A DNA stretch of 64,000 nucleotides from CAZKCI01 sp964551475 (GTDB taxonomy: Bacteria > Auribacterota > Erginobacteria > Erginobacterales > CAZKCI01), in assembly GCA_964551475.1 (NCBI GenBank), contig CAZKCI010000043.1, positions 1 to 64,000 on the forward strand. Direction: 5' to 3'. Both the position numbers and the translations under genes were made by a program. Shown one piece after another: positions 43,136-51,774 of this stretch. The notes below the pieces were generated by a model. That model did no database searches, was not told the origin of the DNA, and saw nothing but the letters and a program-made list of their open reading frames with translations. Each line of letters starts with the position of its first letter. Position 1 is the first letter of the stretch.

Positions 43136-43375
43136 ATGCAAACGAACCGAAGACAGAAAGATCGTCTTGCCGTCGGGATGATACCGCCGGATTGGTTGGC
43201 GGATTTTGAAGCCGCCGCCCGGCGGCCGCTATCCCAAAGAATCGATTATTCTTTTATCCATACCTATAAGCCGGTACTGGACGATGCCGGATTCCGCGCC
43301 TTCCAGACCATGGACCAATACCGGGATTGGTGCGATACCGAGCTCCCGGATTGGCTGGGCTATGCCCGCATTTGA
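43136..43375 (+). CDS. Small protein paired with a nucleotidyltransferase
   Basis: 79 residues from ATG 43136 (or ATG 43178). The first ~14 residues are basic. The remainder is WLADFEAAARRPLSQRIDYSF...FRAFQTMDQYRDWCDTELPDWLGY. The DQYRDWC...LPDWLGY ending is a pattern I associate with small genes directly before minimal nucleotidyltransferases. It overlaps the next gene by 14 bp. It may be the antitoxin-like or partner subunit of a two-gene module; that is inference. Confidence 0.65.
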   Translation: MQTNRRQKDRLAVGMIPPDWLADFEAAARRPLSQRIDYSFIHTYKPVLDDAGFRAFQTMDQYRDWCDTELPDWLGYARI

Positions 43376-43835
43376 CTACAAACAGGCGTTGAAAGTCCGC
43401 GATGCCTTCCGGGTCTGGGAAGTGCGCTATCTCTTCCTCGGGAAATCGGGAGCTATTTTGCTCGGGTTCCCGGATACGACCCAAGACGTCGATCTGTTTG
43501 CCGCCAAAACTCCGGCCAATTATACCGCTTTGCTGGGCGCTTTGCGGGACATGGGCTTCGATCTTACCGAGACCGAAATAAGCGAGATCGAGCGCGGGAA
43601 GGATTTCATCCAGTTGAGAAAAGGGCCTTTCGATCTGGATCTCGTATTCGCGCCTGACGGCATAGAGAATTTCGAGGCCGCGTGGGAAAGGCGCATCGAA
43701 GTCGAGGGTTTCCCGGTTTGCCACCTGGACGACATCATCGCGAGCAAAACGGCGGCGCGGAGGGAGAAAGACCGGGAGACGCTCCCGCGCCTGGAATCAT
43801 TCCGCAAGTATTGGATGGGCAAGAACGGGAAATAG
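43362..43835 (+). CDS. Nucleotidyltransferase-like protein
   Basis: 157 residues from ATG 43362. The core is KSGAILLGFPDTTQDVDLFAA (about 29-49): a G-x-P-x-x-T-x-D-[VI]-D pattern in which the D-x-D is the metal pair of polymerase-beta-like nucleotidyltransferases (DUF6036/AbiEii group). A third acidic site may be DLDLVF (about 89-94), and a helical tail follows (VCHLDDIIASKTAARREKDRETLPRLE). Such proteins often serve in toxin-antitoxin or abortive-infection pairs. Confidence 0.75.
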   Translation: MPAFDYKQALKVRDAFRVWEVRYLFLGKSGAILLGFPDTTQDVDLFAAKTPANYTALLGALRDMGFDLTETEISEIERGKDFIQLRKGPFDLDLVFAPDGIENFEAAWERRIEVEGFPVCHLDDIIASKTAARREKDRETLPRLESFRKYWMGKNGK

Positions 43836-43852
43836 CGAGGCGCGGAAGACGG

Positions 43853-44425
43853 CTATTTCCGCGGCCGGGGAAGTTTCTCCAAGAGGCCCATCTTGATCAT
43901 GTGGGCGATGACCAGGTGGACGTCCTCGACCTCCTCGTAGGACTTGCTCTCCACCACGATGGCGTGCTTGACCAGTTTCAAGAGCTTCCCTCCCCCCATC
44001 CCGATCCAGCCGATCGTCGTCCCGCCGTGCTGGTTGGCATACTCGATCGCCCTCAGAACATTGGGGGAGTTGCCGCTGGCGGTGATGCCGATGACCGCAT
44101 CCCCTTCGCGAAGATAGTTGGCGAGGGGTTCCTGGAATACCTGCTCGTAGGAGGTGTCGTTGGCCCAGGCGGTCATCAGGGGGATGCAGTCGTTCAGCCC
44201 GATCGCTTTCACCCTGATCCCGGTGATGGCGGTCACGCCCTTGGCCAGGTCGCAGACGAAGTGGGAGGCGGTGGCGGCCGATCCGCCGTTCCCGAAAACG
44301 AGGATCTGTTTCCCCTCGCCGATCTTCTCGGCCAGAAGTTCGACGATCTTCGCCAGCTCCGGGAAGGGGAGCCGGGCAAGGCAATCGCGCACGCGCCCGG
44401 CGTAGTTGTTGAGATAGCTGATCAC
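43853..44425 (-). CDS. SIS-domain sugar isomerase, GmhA-like
   Basis: 190 residues. NGGSAATASHFVCDLAKG near 46-63, ANDTSYEQVF near 88-97 and GITASGNSPNVLRAIEYA near 112-129 match sedoheptulose-7-phosphate isomerases, the first step to heptose for LPS cores or S-layer glycans. Length matches GmhA. It may alternatively act on a related sugar phosphate. No other heptose gene is near, but glycosyltransferases follow. Confidence 0.85.
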   Translation of the reverse strand: MISYLNNYAGRVRDCLARLPFPELAKIVELLAEKIGEGKQILVFGNGGSAATASHFVCDLAKGVTAITGIRVKAIGLNDCIPLMTAWANDTSYEQVFQEPLANYLREGDAVIGITASGNSPNVLRAIEYANQHGGTTIGWIGMGGGKLLKLVKHAIVVESKSYEEVEDVHLVIAHMIKMGLLEKLPRPRK

Positions 44426-44550
44426 TGTGAATGCCTCCTGGTGGTTGATTTCCGCTCAGTATCCCACACCCGTCGCCTCCGCGCAACCCGGCGGATTGAA
44501 CCCTCGCCTTACTTCCACGGATTAATCTCCCCCCGCCTCGCCCCCTCATG

Positions 44551-44690
44551 ATGTCTACGGATTTGCACGAATTATCACGAAGTGAACCTAAAAAACCAGC
44601 CGGGCCCATTCGTGCAAATTAGTGTCAATTCGTGGAATTCATTAAGTCGAGCCGGATCCAATCCGTGCCATCCGTGGTTTCATTCAGCCG
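44551..44690. repeat. Family G palindrome (largest copy)
   Basis: gatttgcacgaattatcacg (44561-44580) faces cattcgtgcaaattagtgtc and aattcgtggaattcattaag (44608-44650). Outer words (gtctacgg...ccgtgg) also pair. Confidence 0.8.
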
Positions 44691-44692
44691 GG

Positions 44693-46444
44693 TCAGGGGA
44701 AACGGAGGCTGCGCCAGGCGGGGTCGGAGAGGGGGCGGTTCTTGACGTAGATCGTCAGCGAGAGCCCGGCGTCGGGATAGCTCCGGGAAACGTAGGGCTT
44801 CATCAGCCCGCGCTGTTCGAGCCCGGCGAGATACGCGTTCCATTCCTTCACCCTTCCGTCGATGAGATAGGTATTCCAGAGGAGACGGTGGGGCGAGTCG
44901 TCGGAGACGGCGAGGGCGGGGAAGAAATAGGCGTCGGGACGCCAGTCGGTGAAGATCGGCTGGTGGCGCGCGATCGCGTGCCACTGCCAGAGGTGGGGGG
45001 AGAGAGATCCGATGTAAAACGGCGCGCAGACCGAGCCCCGCGATCCCGATACCGACCAGAGGAACTCGACCAGGTCTTCCGGCGTATGCGCGGGGATCCT
45101 TCCCGCCGCCTTCGGGTTGAAGTATTCCCGCGCCGGGCGGAGGAACTTCGGATAGGGGACGAGGCCGAAAAAGGTCGAGCAGTCCAGCCGGTTTCCGTCC
45201 CGGAAGGAGTAGGCGCCGATGACGGCATTGCCGACCTGATGGATATAGACCGGGAGTTTGGGAAGATCCCCGATGAGAACGACCGCCGCCGCCGCGCCGG
45301 CCCAGATCGCCGGCCTCCGCGATTTTTTCGCGAGCTCCATCGCCGCCGCGGCGGAGAGAAGATAGAGCGCCGGCGTCGAGGTGTAGATGAAACGCTCCTG
45401 CGAGTTGAGTATGAGCGACATCGGGATCAGCGTGGCGAGGAAAACGGCGAGCAGAAGGCGGAGGCGGAGATCGCGAAAACGGATGAATCCGTGGATGAGT
45501 CCGCCCGCGTAGAGAAGATAGATCGCGGGAGAGAAGGTGTAAGAGTAGAGGAGAGAGCGGAGATGGAAGAGGCGGTTCTCGGCCCGGGTGTAGTTCATCG
45601 GGTTGAACTTCCCGGTGTCGAAAAAACGATAGACGACAACTCCCCACTTGGCGGAGGCGGGGGGGATGATCATCCAGGCCGACCAGACGAGCAGGAACCC
45701 CCCGCAGGCGGCGGCCGCGTCCAGAAGACAACGTCTCCGCGCCCCCTCCCCTTCCGGGATGGCCAGCCGGCTCAGCCAGAAGAGAATCAGACCCAGGCCC
45801 GCGAACTGGGCGTATTCATACTTGGTCAGGTAGAGAAGGCCCAGGATCAACCCCGAGACGCCGGCTGGTCGGAAAGACTTATGGGGAGCGCTCCGGGGCG
45901 TTTGCTCTGAGCGGCGACGGGGCGTCGCCGCTTGCATGACCGGTATGTCGCCGCGCGGGAGGGAACGGATCTGATAGTAGACAACCCCCAACGTCAGGAG
46001 GAGGCCGAGGTTCTCGATCATCGCGGTGGAGGAGAAGAAGAGAAACATCGGCGAAGCCGCCAACAGGAGCGCGGCGGCCAGGCCCAACGAGCCGCGGGGC
46101 GGAGAAGTGAGCCGGCGTCCGGCCAGGAAGATCAGGAGGAGGGCGGCCGACCCGATCGCCACGTTGGCGCATCTTGCCGCCGCGTAGGAATATCCTCCGA
46201 CGAGCAGGAAAAGGGACGAGACCCAGGAGTGGAGGAAGGGCCAGTAGGTCTGGGCGTTGGTGAAATGCCAGAAGGCCCGGATATCGCCTTCCCGGATCGA
46301 CCGGGCGATCAGGAGGCTGAAGGTGGAGTGGTGGGCTTCGTCCCAGGAGAAGGGCCCCTGGGGAAGAACCAGATAGAAGTAGACGAAGACGGCGAAGACG
46401 GCGGCGAGGAGAAGGACGGGGAGGAGGGAGCGGAGGGTTCTCAC
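44693..46444 (-). CDS. GT39/PMT-like membrane glycosyltransferase
   Basis: 583 residues from GTG 46444. The first periplasmic loop has the SWDEAHH acidic motif (about 33-39), as in PMT_2/ArnT-like GT-C enzymes, followed by about ten helices to residue ~390 and a soluble C-terminal part (about 400-583). It should transfer a sugar from a polyprenyl-phosphate carrier. No ribosome site is seen; the start sits beside a family B palindrome. A longer frame to 46498 runs through that repeat. Confidence 0.8.
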   Translation of the reverse strand: MRTLRSLLPVLLLAAVFAVFVYFYLVLPQGPFSWDEAHHSTFSLLIARSIREGDIRAFWHFTNAQTYWPFLHSWVSSLFLLVGGYSYAAARCANVAIGSAALLLIFLAGRRLTSPPRGSLGLAAALLLAASPMFLFFSSTAMIENLGLLLTLGVVYYQIRSLPRGDIPVMQAATPRRRSEQTPRSAPHKSFRPAGVSGLILGLLYLTKYEYAQFAGLGLILFWLSRLAIPEGEGARRRCLLDAAAACGGFLLVWSAWMIIPPASAKWGVVVYRFFDTGKFNPMNYTRAENRLFHLRSLLYSYTFSPAIYLLYAGGLIHGFIRFRDLRLRLLLAVFLATLIPMSLILNSQERFIYTSTPALYLLSAAAAMELAKKSRRPAIWAGAAAAVVLIGDLPKLPVYIHQVGNAVIGAYSFRDGNRLDCSTFFGLVPYPKFLRPAREYFNPKAAGRIPAHTPEDLVEFLWSVSGSRGSVCAPFYIGSLSPHLWQWHAIARHQPIFTDWRPDAYFFPALAVSDDSPHRLLWNTYLIDGRVKEWNAYLAGLEQRGLMKPYVSRSYPDAGLSLTIYVKNRPLSDPAWRSLRFP

Positions 46445-46453
46445 GCGGGAAAA

Positions 46454-46530
46454 GGAGTGATGGAGTGATGGAGTAATGGAGTGATGGCGGCCAGTCAACT
46501 CTCCAATACTCCAGTACTCCTATACTCCTC
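46454..46530. repeat. Family B palindrome (B5)
   Basis: ggagtgatggagtgatggag and following units (46454-46486) face ccaatactccagtactccta and following units (46503-46530). It lies in the divergent gap between the GT39-like and GT2 genes. Confidence 0.85.
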
Positions 46531-46619
46531 CGTTGGATGGGTGGGGATCAACATCCGCGCCTTGAGTTGACGGAACCCTTGGCATCGGTTATACATCCGG
46601 GCGGCACGGAGACGACGCC

Positions 46620-47636
46620 ATGGCGGAACCGCTCAGGACCAGCATCATCATACCCACCTGCAACCGCCGGGACAAGCTCCTTAGCCTGCTCCAGGCGCTC
46701 CAGGCGCAGACGGTCCCTCCGGAATCGTTCGAAGTGATCGTGGCCGACGACGGCTCCCGTGACGGGACGGGAGAAGCCGTGACCGCCCTCCTCCCCCGTT
46801 TCCCCCGGCTTTCCTATCTCCCCGGAGATAACCGGGGGCAGAGCGCGGCCAGAAACCGGGGCCTCGACGCGGCGCGCTTCGAGATCATCGGCTTCATCGA
46901 CGACGACTGTCTTCCGGAACCGGAATGGATCGCGAACGCCCTGCGCCATTTCGACGATCCGGCCGTGGGCGGCGTGCCGGGGGCGACCTCCTGCGATGTC
47001 CGGGAGATTTCGGCTCTGACCATGCAGGTCCGCAACCGGGACGACGGGAACTATGAGACCTGCAACATCTTCTACCGCCGGGAAGCGCTCAACAGAGCGG
47101 GGCCGTTCGACCCCGCCCTGAGATATTATCGGGAGGACACGGACCTCGCCTGGCGCGTGCTCGACGCGGGCTTCGCGGTTCCTTTCGCCGCCGATGTCCA
47201 GGTCAACCATCCTCCGCATCGCTACCGTCTCGGCCAGCTTCTCGGCAAGCGGCTCCGTTTTCGCTGGGCGTACACCGACCGCTATTTGGAACGGAAACAT
47301 CCCGTCCGGTTCAAGACGCTGAAGCTCTTCGGCGTCTTCACGCCGGCCCTGGCCGCCTACTATCCGTTTTACGGGTCCCTCGCCCTCTTCCTGGCGGGTG
47401 TCCTGGGCGGCGCTTGTCCTTTTGGGATCGTCGCCAGCGCGGCCCTTCTCCTCGTCTCCTACACCGCGGTCTGTATCGTCTATCTCAACGAAGCCGCCCG
47501 CGGCATCAAGCTCCAGCTGCTCCTTCGCCGCCGAAGGGAGTTCCTTCTCTTCCTTTCCGCCTGGTGGCTCATCATGCTCTCCGAGCTCTTCTTCCACCTC
47601 TGGGGATCGATCCGCTTCCGCAAGTTCAGCCTGTAG
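46620..47636 (+). CDS. Family 2 glycosyltransferase with C-terminal membrane helices
   Basis: 338 residues. GT-A fold: IIIPTCNRRDKLLSLLQALQ at 9-28, VIVADDGSRDGT at about 39-50, SAARNRGLDAA at about 76-86, GFIDDDCLPEPEW (DXD type) at about 91-103, and YYREDTDLAWRVLDAG at about 172-187. Two or more helices are at about 245-320. It probably adds one sugar to a lipid- or membrane-linked glycan. It is the only plus-strand gene in this part of the glycan region. Confidence 0.88.
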   Translation: MAEPLRTSIIIPTCNRRDKLLSLLQALQAQTVPPESFEVIVADDGSRDGTGEAVTALLPRFPRLSYLPGDNRGQSAARNRGLDAARFEIIGFIDDDCLPEPEWIANALRHFDDPAVGGVPGATSCDVREISALTMQVRNRDDGNYETCNIFYRREALNRAGPFDPALRYYREDTDLAWRVLDAGFAVPFAADVQVNHPPHRYRLGQLLGKRLRFRWAYTDRYLERKHPVRFKTLKLFGVFTPALAAYYPFYGSLALFLAGVLGGACPFGIVASAALLLVSYTAVCIVYLNEAARGIKLQLLLRRRREFLLFLSAWWLIMLSELFFHLWGSIRFRKFSL

Positions 47637-47697
47637 GCCCGCTCTCCGCCTGCGCGCTCCGCGCTCCGGCGGACAGGTGTGAGCGGGCGCGGGGCTT

Positions 47698-47766
47698 CGG
47701 CCGCCGGTTCACAGAACCGGCCTACAGGAACCGAGAGGGACGGTGGCAACTTTTGCCACCGTCCCT
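47698..47766. terminator. Bidirectional terminator region with two hairpins
   Basis: A 14-bp perfect stem (agggacggtggcaa at 47736-47749 with its complement at 47753-47766, 3-base loop) and a weaker one (gccggttc...gaaccggc, 47702-47721). They lie between two convergent genes. Confidence 0.75.
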
Positions 47767-47767
47767 C

Positions 47768-48853
47768 CTACCCGTAACGCCGGCCGAGACGCAGAAGGAT
47801 CCTCGGCCAGGACCGCGGATCGAGTATGACGTTGAAGGGCTGATGGCATCCGTGGGCGCAGAAGCACCTCCCCGCCCGCACCTCTCTCCTCATCTTCCCG
47901 GCCGCCGGTCCGCCGAGCGCGGCGGCGGCCCCCTCCCGGACGACGTTGCCGAAAGCGGGGAGCGTCTCGCAGAAGGAGCAGTCCCCGTCGGCGTATACCA
48001 CGCGGTAGATCCCCGGCGCCCGGCAGGGCACGACCTGTCTTTTCTCGGAAAGCGCGCGCAGGTCGACGTCGAAGAGGTAATCGCGGAAAGCCAGTTCCAG
48101 CGCCGCCCACAGCTTCCCCGTAGAGCGGCGGAGGAAATCGGCCTTGGCGGAGAGAAGGGCGGGTTTCAGGCCCCGGCAGCGTTCGATCGGGGGGAGGCGT
48201 ACGTCCGGGTCGGCCGGGTTTCCCCGCACCCAGTCCCAGTTGACGGAGTCGAGCGCCGTCCACTCCTCCCGGAGCATGGCCATCAAGGCCGGGATTTCGT
48301 CGATGTTCCGGTTGGAGATCGCCGTGTTCGTGACCAGGCGCAGGGAGCGGTGGGCGTCTTTCATCCCCGAAAGCAGACGGTAGGTTTCGCGGACGCTCCG
48401 GAAGCACCCCCCCCTCCCCCGCAGGCGGTCATGGGTCGCCTCCGGACCGTCGAGGGAAAGGGCGATCGTGATCTCGGAAGAGGTTTCGCGGAGAATCTCG
48501 CCGGTGGTGCGGGCGATGCTTTCGGGGAGAAGGCCGTTGGTGGGGATCTGAATCCGCTTCGCTCCGTTCTCCCGGGAGAAGAGGAGGCAGGCCCGGGCCA
48601 GGATCGGGCTCAGGAAAGGCTCGCCTCCCGAGAAGGAGAGGGAGAAGAGCGGGCCGAGCGATCGGGAGAGAGCTTCTACCTGTTCCAGGGAAAGGTCGTC
48701 GTTCGAGTTCAGACGGTCGGCGTAGAAGCAGTGGGCGCAGGAGGCGTTGCAGAGGGAGGTGATGAAGAGCGTGATCTGGAGGGGCCGGTCGCCCGGGTGG
48801 GGGAAAAGGCTCTGCCGGAGAAGAGCGGCGTATGAGGTCAGGTAACGGAACAT
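47768..48853 (-). CDS. Radical SAM protein with SPASM-like C-terminus
   Basis: 361 residues from ATG 48853. The radical SAM cluster CNASCAHC is at about 34-41, followed by LSFSGGEPFLS (SAM-binding GGE) and IALSLDGPEATHDRLRG. The C-terminal ~60 residues have extra Cys (C-x-F-C near 306 and CFCAHGC near 336-342) typical of auxiliary clusters. Such enzymes modify peptides or small molecules. The substrate is unknown. A family K palindrome lies immediately upstream. Confidence 0.85.
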   Translation of the reverse strand: MFRYLTSYAALLRQSLFPHPGDRPLQITLFITSLCNASCAHCFYADRLNSNDDLSLEQVEALSRSLGPLFSLSFSGGEPFLSPILARACLLFSRENGAKRIQIPTNGLLPESIARTTGEILRETSSEITIALSLDGPEATHDRLRGRGGCFRSVRETYRLLSGMKDAHRSLRLVTNTAISNRNIDEIPALMAMLREEWTALDSVNWDWVRGNPADPDVRLPPIERCRGLKPALLSAKADFLRRSTGKLWAALELAFRDYLFDVDLRALSEKRQVVPCRAPGIYRVVYADGDCSFCETLPAFGNVVREGAAAALGGPAAGKMRREVRAGRCFCAHGCHQPFNVILDPRSWPRILLRLGRRYG

Positions 48854-48865
48854 CGTCACTGCCGG

Positions 48866-48976
48866 TCGATAGGTAAGGGTAATGATATTGGTCTGGTAGA
48901 TGGGTAAGGTCCATGGTGCGGCCGCCACCATCGACTTTACCCATTGACCAAACCCACTTCCTAACCCTAACCCATC
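48866..48976. repeat. Family K palindrome
   Basis: ggtaagggtaatgatattgg and ctggtagatgggtaaggtcc words (48871-48912) face actttacccattgaccaaac and tcctaaccctaacccatcta (48934-48977). It lies between two radical SAM genes. Confidence 0.65.
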
Positions 48977-48979
48977 TAT

Positions 48980-50353
48980 TTAGATTCCAACCAGGTATTT
49001 AAGCCCCGCCCAGGCCGCCTGGAGGTCCTTCCCCTGGCGCAGGGAGCGGATCTTGCGCAGAAGATAGCGGGGGCGGAAGTAAAACCTCCGGTAGGCCGAA
49101 CGGTAGAGGCGGGAGACATCGCCGGCGGTGAAGTTCTCGGTCACGAAGTGGGGCTTTTTGCTGAAGATGTCGATCCGCTCGCCTCTCCCGCGCCCGACCG
49201 GGCGGGCGCGCGTCCGGGCCCACTCCCAGAGGGCCGCCCCGGGGAGCGGCGTGGAGACGGCGAAAGCGGCGTAGTCGGGATCGAGCTCGATGGCGAAGGC
49301 GATGGTCTTTCCCATCGTCTCCACGGTATCAAAAGGGTGGCCGATCTGGAAGAAACCGATCGTCCCCAGTCCGGCCTCTTTGGCCAGACGGAAGGCGAGC
49401 CTAGCCTGGTCGGTCGTGATCTCCTTGCCGATCCGCTTCAGGACCTCGTCATCGCCGGATTCCACGCCGAAGGCGAGGTCCGTGCAGCCGGCCTCCCGCA
49501 TCTTTCTCAGGAGCTCGGCGTCAACCTGGTCGACCCGGACTCCGTTCCCCAGACGCCAGGAGAGGCCGAGACCCGACGCGACGAGGCGGGAGCAGAGATC
49601 GAGTATGCGATTCCGGTCTTCGAGGAAGGCGTCATCGATGAAGGCGATATTCCGGACGCCGTGGTTTTTCGCGAGCAGCCCGATCTCCTCCATGACGCGG
49701 GGAACGGAGCGGTAGCGCATGGTCCGCCCGAAGACGCAGCGGCTGCAGAAGATGCATTTCCCGGGACAGCCCCGGCTGGTCAGGACGGCGGCGGAAAGCC
49801 CGCGCACGCCGCGCAGCGTCCGATAGCGGTCCATGGGCAGAAGGTCGTAGGCGGGGAAGGGCAGCGAGTCGATGTCGGCGAGGAGTTCCCGGCGGGGGGT
49901 GCGGACGACCCCCTCGCCTTCCCGGAAGGCGAGGCCGGGGACGGCTCTCCAGAACCCAGGCCCCTTTTCCAGGCCGGGCGCGAGATCGCGGATGGTCCCC
50001 TCTCCCTCCCCGATCACGCAGAGGTCGGCCCCTCCTTCCCGGAGCGATTCCTCGGGGCAGGTGGTTGCATGCGGTCCCCCCCAGATTACCAGGGGCGGTG
50101 AGGCAAAGGCCTTGAGCCTGCGGGTGATCTCGCGCGCGGCCGGGTAGGAGGAGTAGAGAACGCTCAGGCCGACCACGGACGGGCGCAACCGCAGCGCTTG
50201 CGCCGCCGCCGCCGCTTCGTCGAGGTCGAGAGCATTGGCGTCGAGTATGGCCGGGATCCTTCCCGCCTCCCTCAGAGCCGCCGCGAGACAGGCTATCCCC
50301 AAAGGCGGGACGACCGCTTCCGGGTGGCGCAGGGGCGGGTTTATGAGGAGCAT
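48980..50353 (-). CDS. B12-binding-type radical SAM protein
   Basis: 457 residues from ATG 50353 (gaggagaggc upstream), overlapping the GT2 gene by 13 bp. N-terminal Rossmann-like B12-binding region (about 5-140: LLINPPL, VGLSVLYSSYPAA, VIWGGPHATTCPEE). Then LTSRGCPGKCIFCSRCVFGRTMRYRS: the C-x3-C-x2-C cluster at about 193-200. FIDDAFLEDR and FGVESGDDEVLKRIGK follow. The family (COG1032) often works on lipids, hopanoids or surface antigens, adding methyl or other groups. Substrate unknown. Confidence 0.88.
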   Translation of the reverse strand: MLLINPPLRHPEAVVPPLGIACLAAALREAGRIPAILDANALDLDEAAAAAQALRLRPSVVGLSVLYSSYPAAREITRRLKAFASPPLVIWGGPHATTCPEESLREGGADLCVIGEGEGTIRDLAPGLEKGPGFWRAVPGLAFREGEGVVRTPRRELLADIDSLPFPAYDLLPMDRYRTLRGVRGLSAAVLTSRGCPGKCIFCSRCVFGRTMRYRSVPRVMEEIGLLAKNHGVRNIAFIDDAFLEDRNRILDLCSRLVASGLGLSWRLGNGVRVDQVDAELLRKMREAGCTDLAFGVESGDDEVLKRIGKEITTDQARLAFRLAKEAGLGTIGFFQIGHPFDTVETMGKTIAFAIELDPDYAAFAVSTPLPGAALWEWARTRARPVGRGRGERIDIFSKKPHFVTENFTAGDVSRLYRSAYRRFYFRPRYLLRKIRSLRQGKDLQAAWAGLKYLVGI

Positions 50354-51462
50354 TTGCCTCTCCTCTCGGGACGGCTCTTCCAGTTCGCCCCTTCCGGGAT
50401 TCTCCGGGTCAGGTACATCCACCAGGAGAGGCAGATCGTCCCCTGCATCATGACCATATATTCGGTGAAAGGCGGGTTCTTCAGCCAGGCCAGAATTCCC
50501 AGGACTCCGAAGATCGCCGCCGGGACATACCAGTGTCCGCTCGCCGCCCAGAGGCAGACGAAGAGAACGGAAAGGAGAGCGGGCGAGAAGAGCGGGAGAA
50601 CGCGCCGGACGAAGAAGGTCAGGGCGAACCGGCCTTGCCGGCGGGGATCGAGAAGAGAGAGATGGCGGAGGACGACCTCGATGGTGCAGAGCCCCCGCCT
50701 CACTTTCTGCCGGAGAAGGCCGCCGAGCGCGGGCGGCGGGACCTCGCAGACGATCGCCCCCTCAGAAGAGATCACGCGGAAGCTCTTCTCCCGAATGGCG
50801 AGAGCGATCTCGAGGTCGTCGACCGCGGCCGCTTCGGGGATGCGCGGGAGAACGGACCGGCGGAAAGCCGAAAGCTGCCCGAAAAGGAAAGGCACCGAGG
50901 AGAAGCGGTTTTCCCGTCCGCGGAAGCTGTCCTCGGCTTCCGCGTAAGACCTTTCCCAGCGGGCCGTCCTCCCCTCCCCCTTCACCATCAGTCGTCCGCT
51001 CACCGCTCCCACGCTTTCGTCGGCGAAGGCAACGGCCAGCGCCCTCAGGGCGCCCGGTTCCAGTTCGGTGTCGGCGTCGGTGATGGCGACGACATCGGTC
51101 GCCGCCTCGCCCAGGCCCAGGTTGAGCGCGGCGATCTTGCCCCGCGCCTCGGTCAGGCGGAGCGTCCGGATCCGCCCGGAGAAACGGGAGAGCGTTTCGG
51201 AGGTGCCGTCAGTCGATCCGTCGTCGATCACGATCAGTTGCAGGAGCCCGGGCGGGTAGTCCTGGGAGAAGACCCCCTCGATCTTGGCGGGGAGGTTTAT
51301 CGCTTCATTGTGGGCGGGGATGAGGACGGTGAGCGGCGGGAGGGGGGGGGCGGACGAGGTCGCGCTCCGCGCCGGCCCGGCGAGGGAGAGAATCGCGACA
51401 TAAAGGGCGGGAAGGATGAGCAGCAAAAGGCATATCCCGCCTAAAAGATAGATGACGGTCAT
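50341..51462 (-). CDS. Membrane family 2 glycosyltransferase
   Basis: 373 residues. N-terminal helix (5-28), GT-A domain with LTVLIPAHNEAINLPAKI near 43-60, IVIDDGSTDGT near 77-87, AITDADTELEPGA near 125-137 (DXD) and AVDDLEIALAI near 213-223. Two or three helices are at 285-355. The Q-x-x-R-W motif of processive synthases is degenerate (QKVRRG), so a single-addition enzyme may be more likely. It overlaps the downstream B12-type radical SAM gene. Confidence 0.87.
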   Translation of the reverse strand: MTVIYLLGGICLLLLILPALYVAILSLAGPARSATSSAPPLPPLTVLIPAHNEAINLPAKIEGVFSQDYPPGLLQLIVIDDGSTDGTSETLSRFSGRIRTLRLTEARGKIAALNLGLGEAATDVVAITDADTELEPGALRALAVAFADESVGAVSGRLMVKGEGRTARWERSYAEAEDSFRGRENRFSSVPFLFGQLSAFRRSVLPRIPEAAAVDDLEIALAIREKSFRVISSEGAIVCEVPPPALGGLLRQKVRRGLCTIEVVLRHLSLLDPRRQGRFALTFFVRRVLPLFSPALLSVLFVCLWAASGHWYVPAAIFGVLGILAWLKNPPFTEYMVMMQGTICLSWWMYLTRRIPEGANWKSRPERRGKCSS

Positions 51463-51475
51463 TGTCTTATCTTTA

Positions 51476-51686
51476 TGTGGGCGTCTGCCCCATCCCGAAA
51501 TCTTCTTCGGGACCCGCCGCGATCCGGTCCGGCCCGGCCAAAGAATTTAACAGACGATTGAATAGGATTGAATGGGATGGGCCTGGCTGGCCGTCTGTAT
51601 CCTATTCCATCCTATTCAATCGTCTGTTGAAAATGCCGGGCCCCAACCGGGCCGGCCGGGATCGGGGCGAGACGCCCCTCCCACAA
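51476..51686. repeat. Composite repeat: family H hairpin nested in family F (F4)
   Basis: The F ends are gtgggcgtctgccccatccc at the left and gacgcccctcccac at the right. At 51546-51631 the H hairpin (cagacgattgaataggattg / caatcctattc-type complement) splits the F element at gcccggccaa. The same composite is at 54631-54845. Family E words follow at 51690-51712. No gene is seen in 51463-51774. Confidence 0.85.
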
Positions 51687-51774
51687 ACTGAAGTGATCAG
51701 CGATCAGTAACCGACAATCTCTAATCTGAATTCCTCTCCGTCTACATGTCCTACCATGTTCTCCATGGTGAATT

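Noticed and set aside
47637..47700. Short coding region after the GT2 gene
   Set aside because: The frame runs on with low-complexity residues directly into hairpin terminators and lacks a start with a ribosome site.
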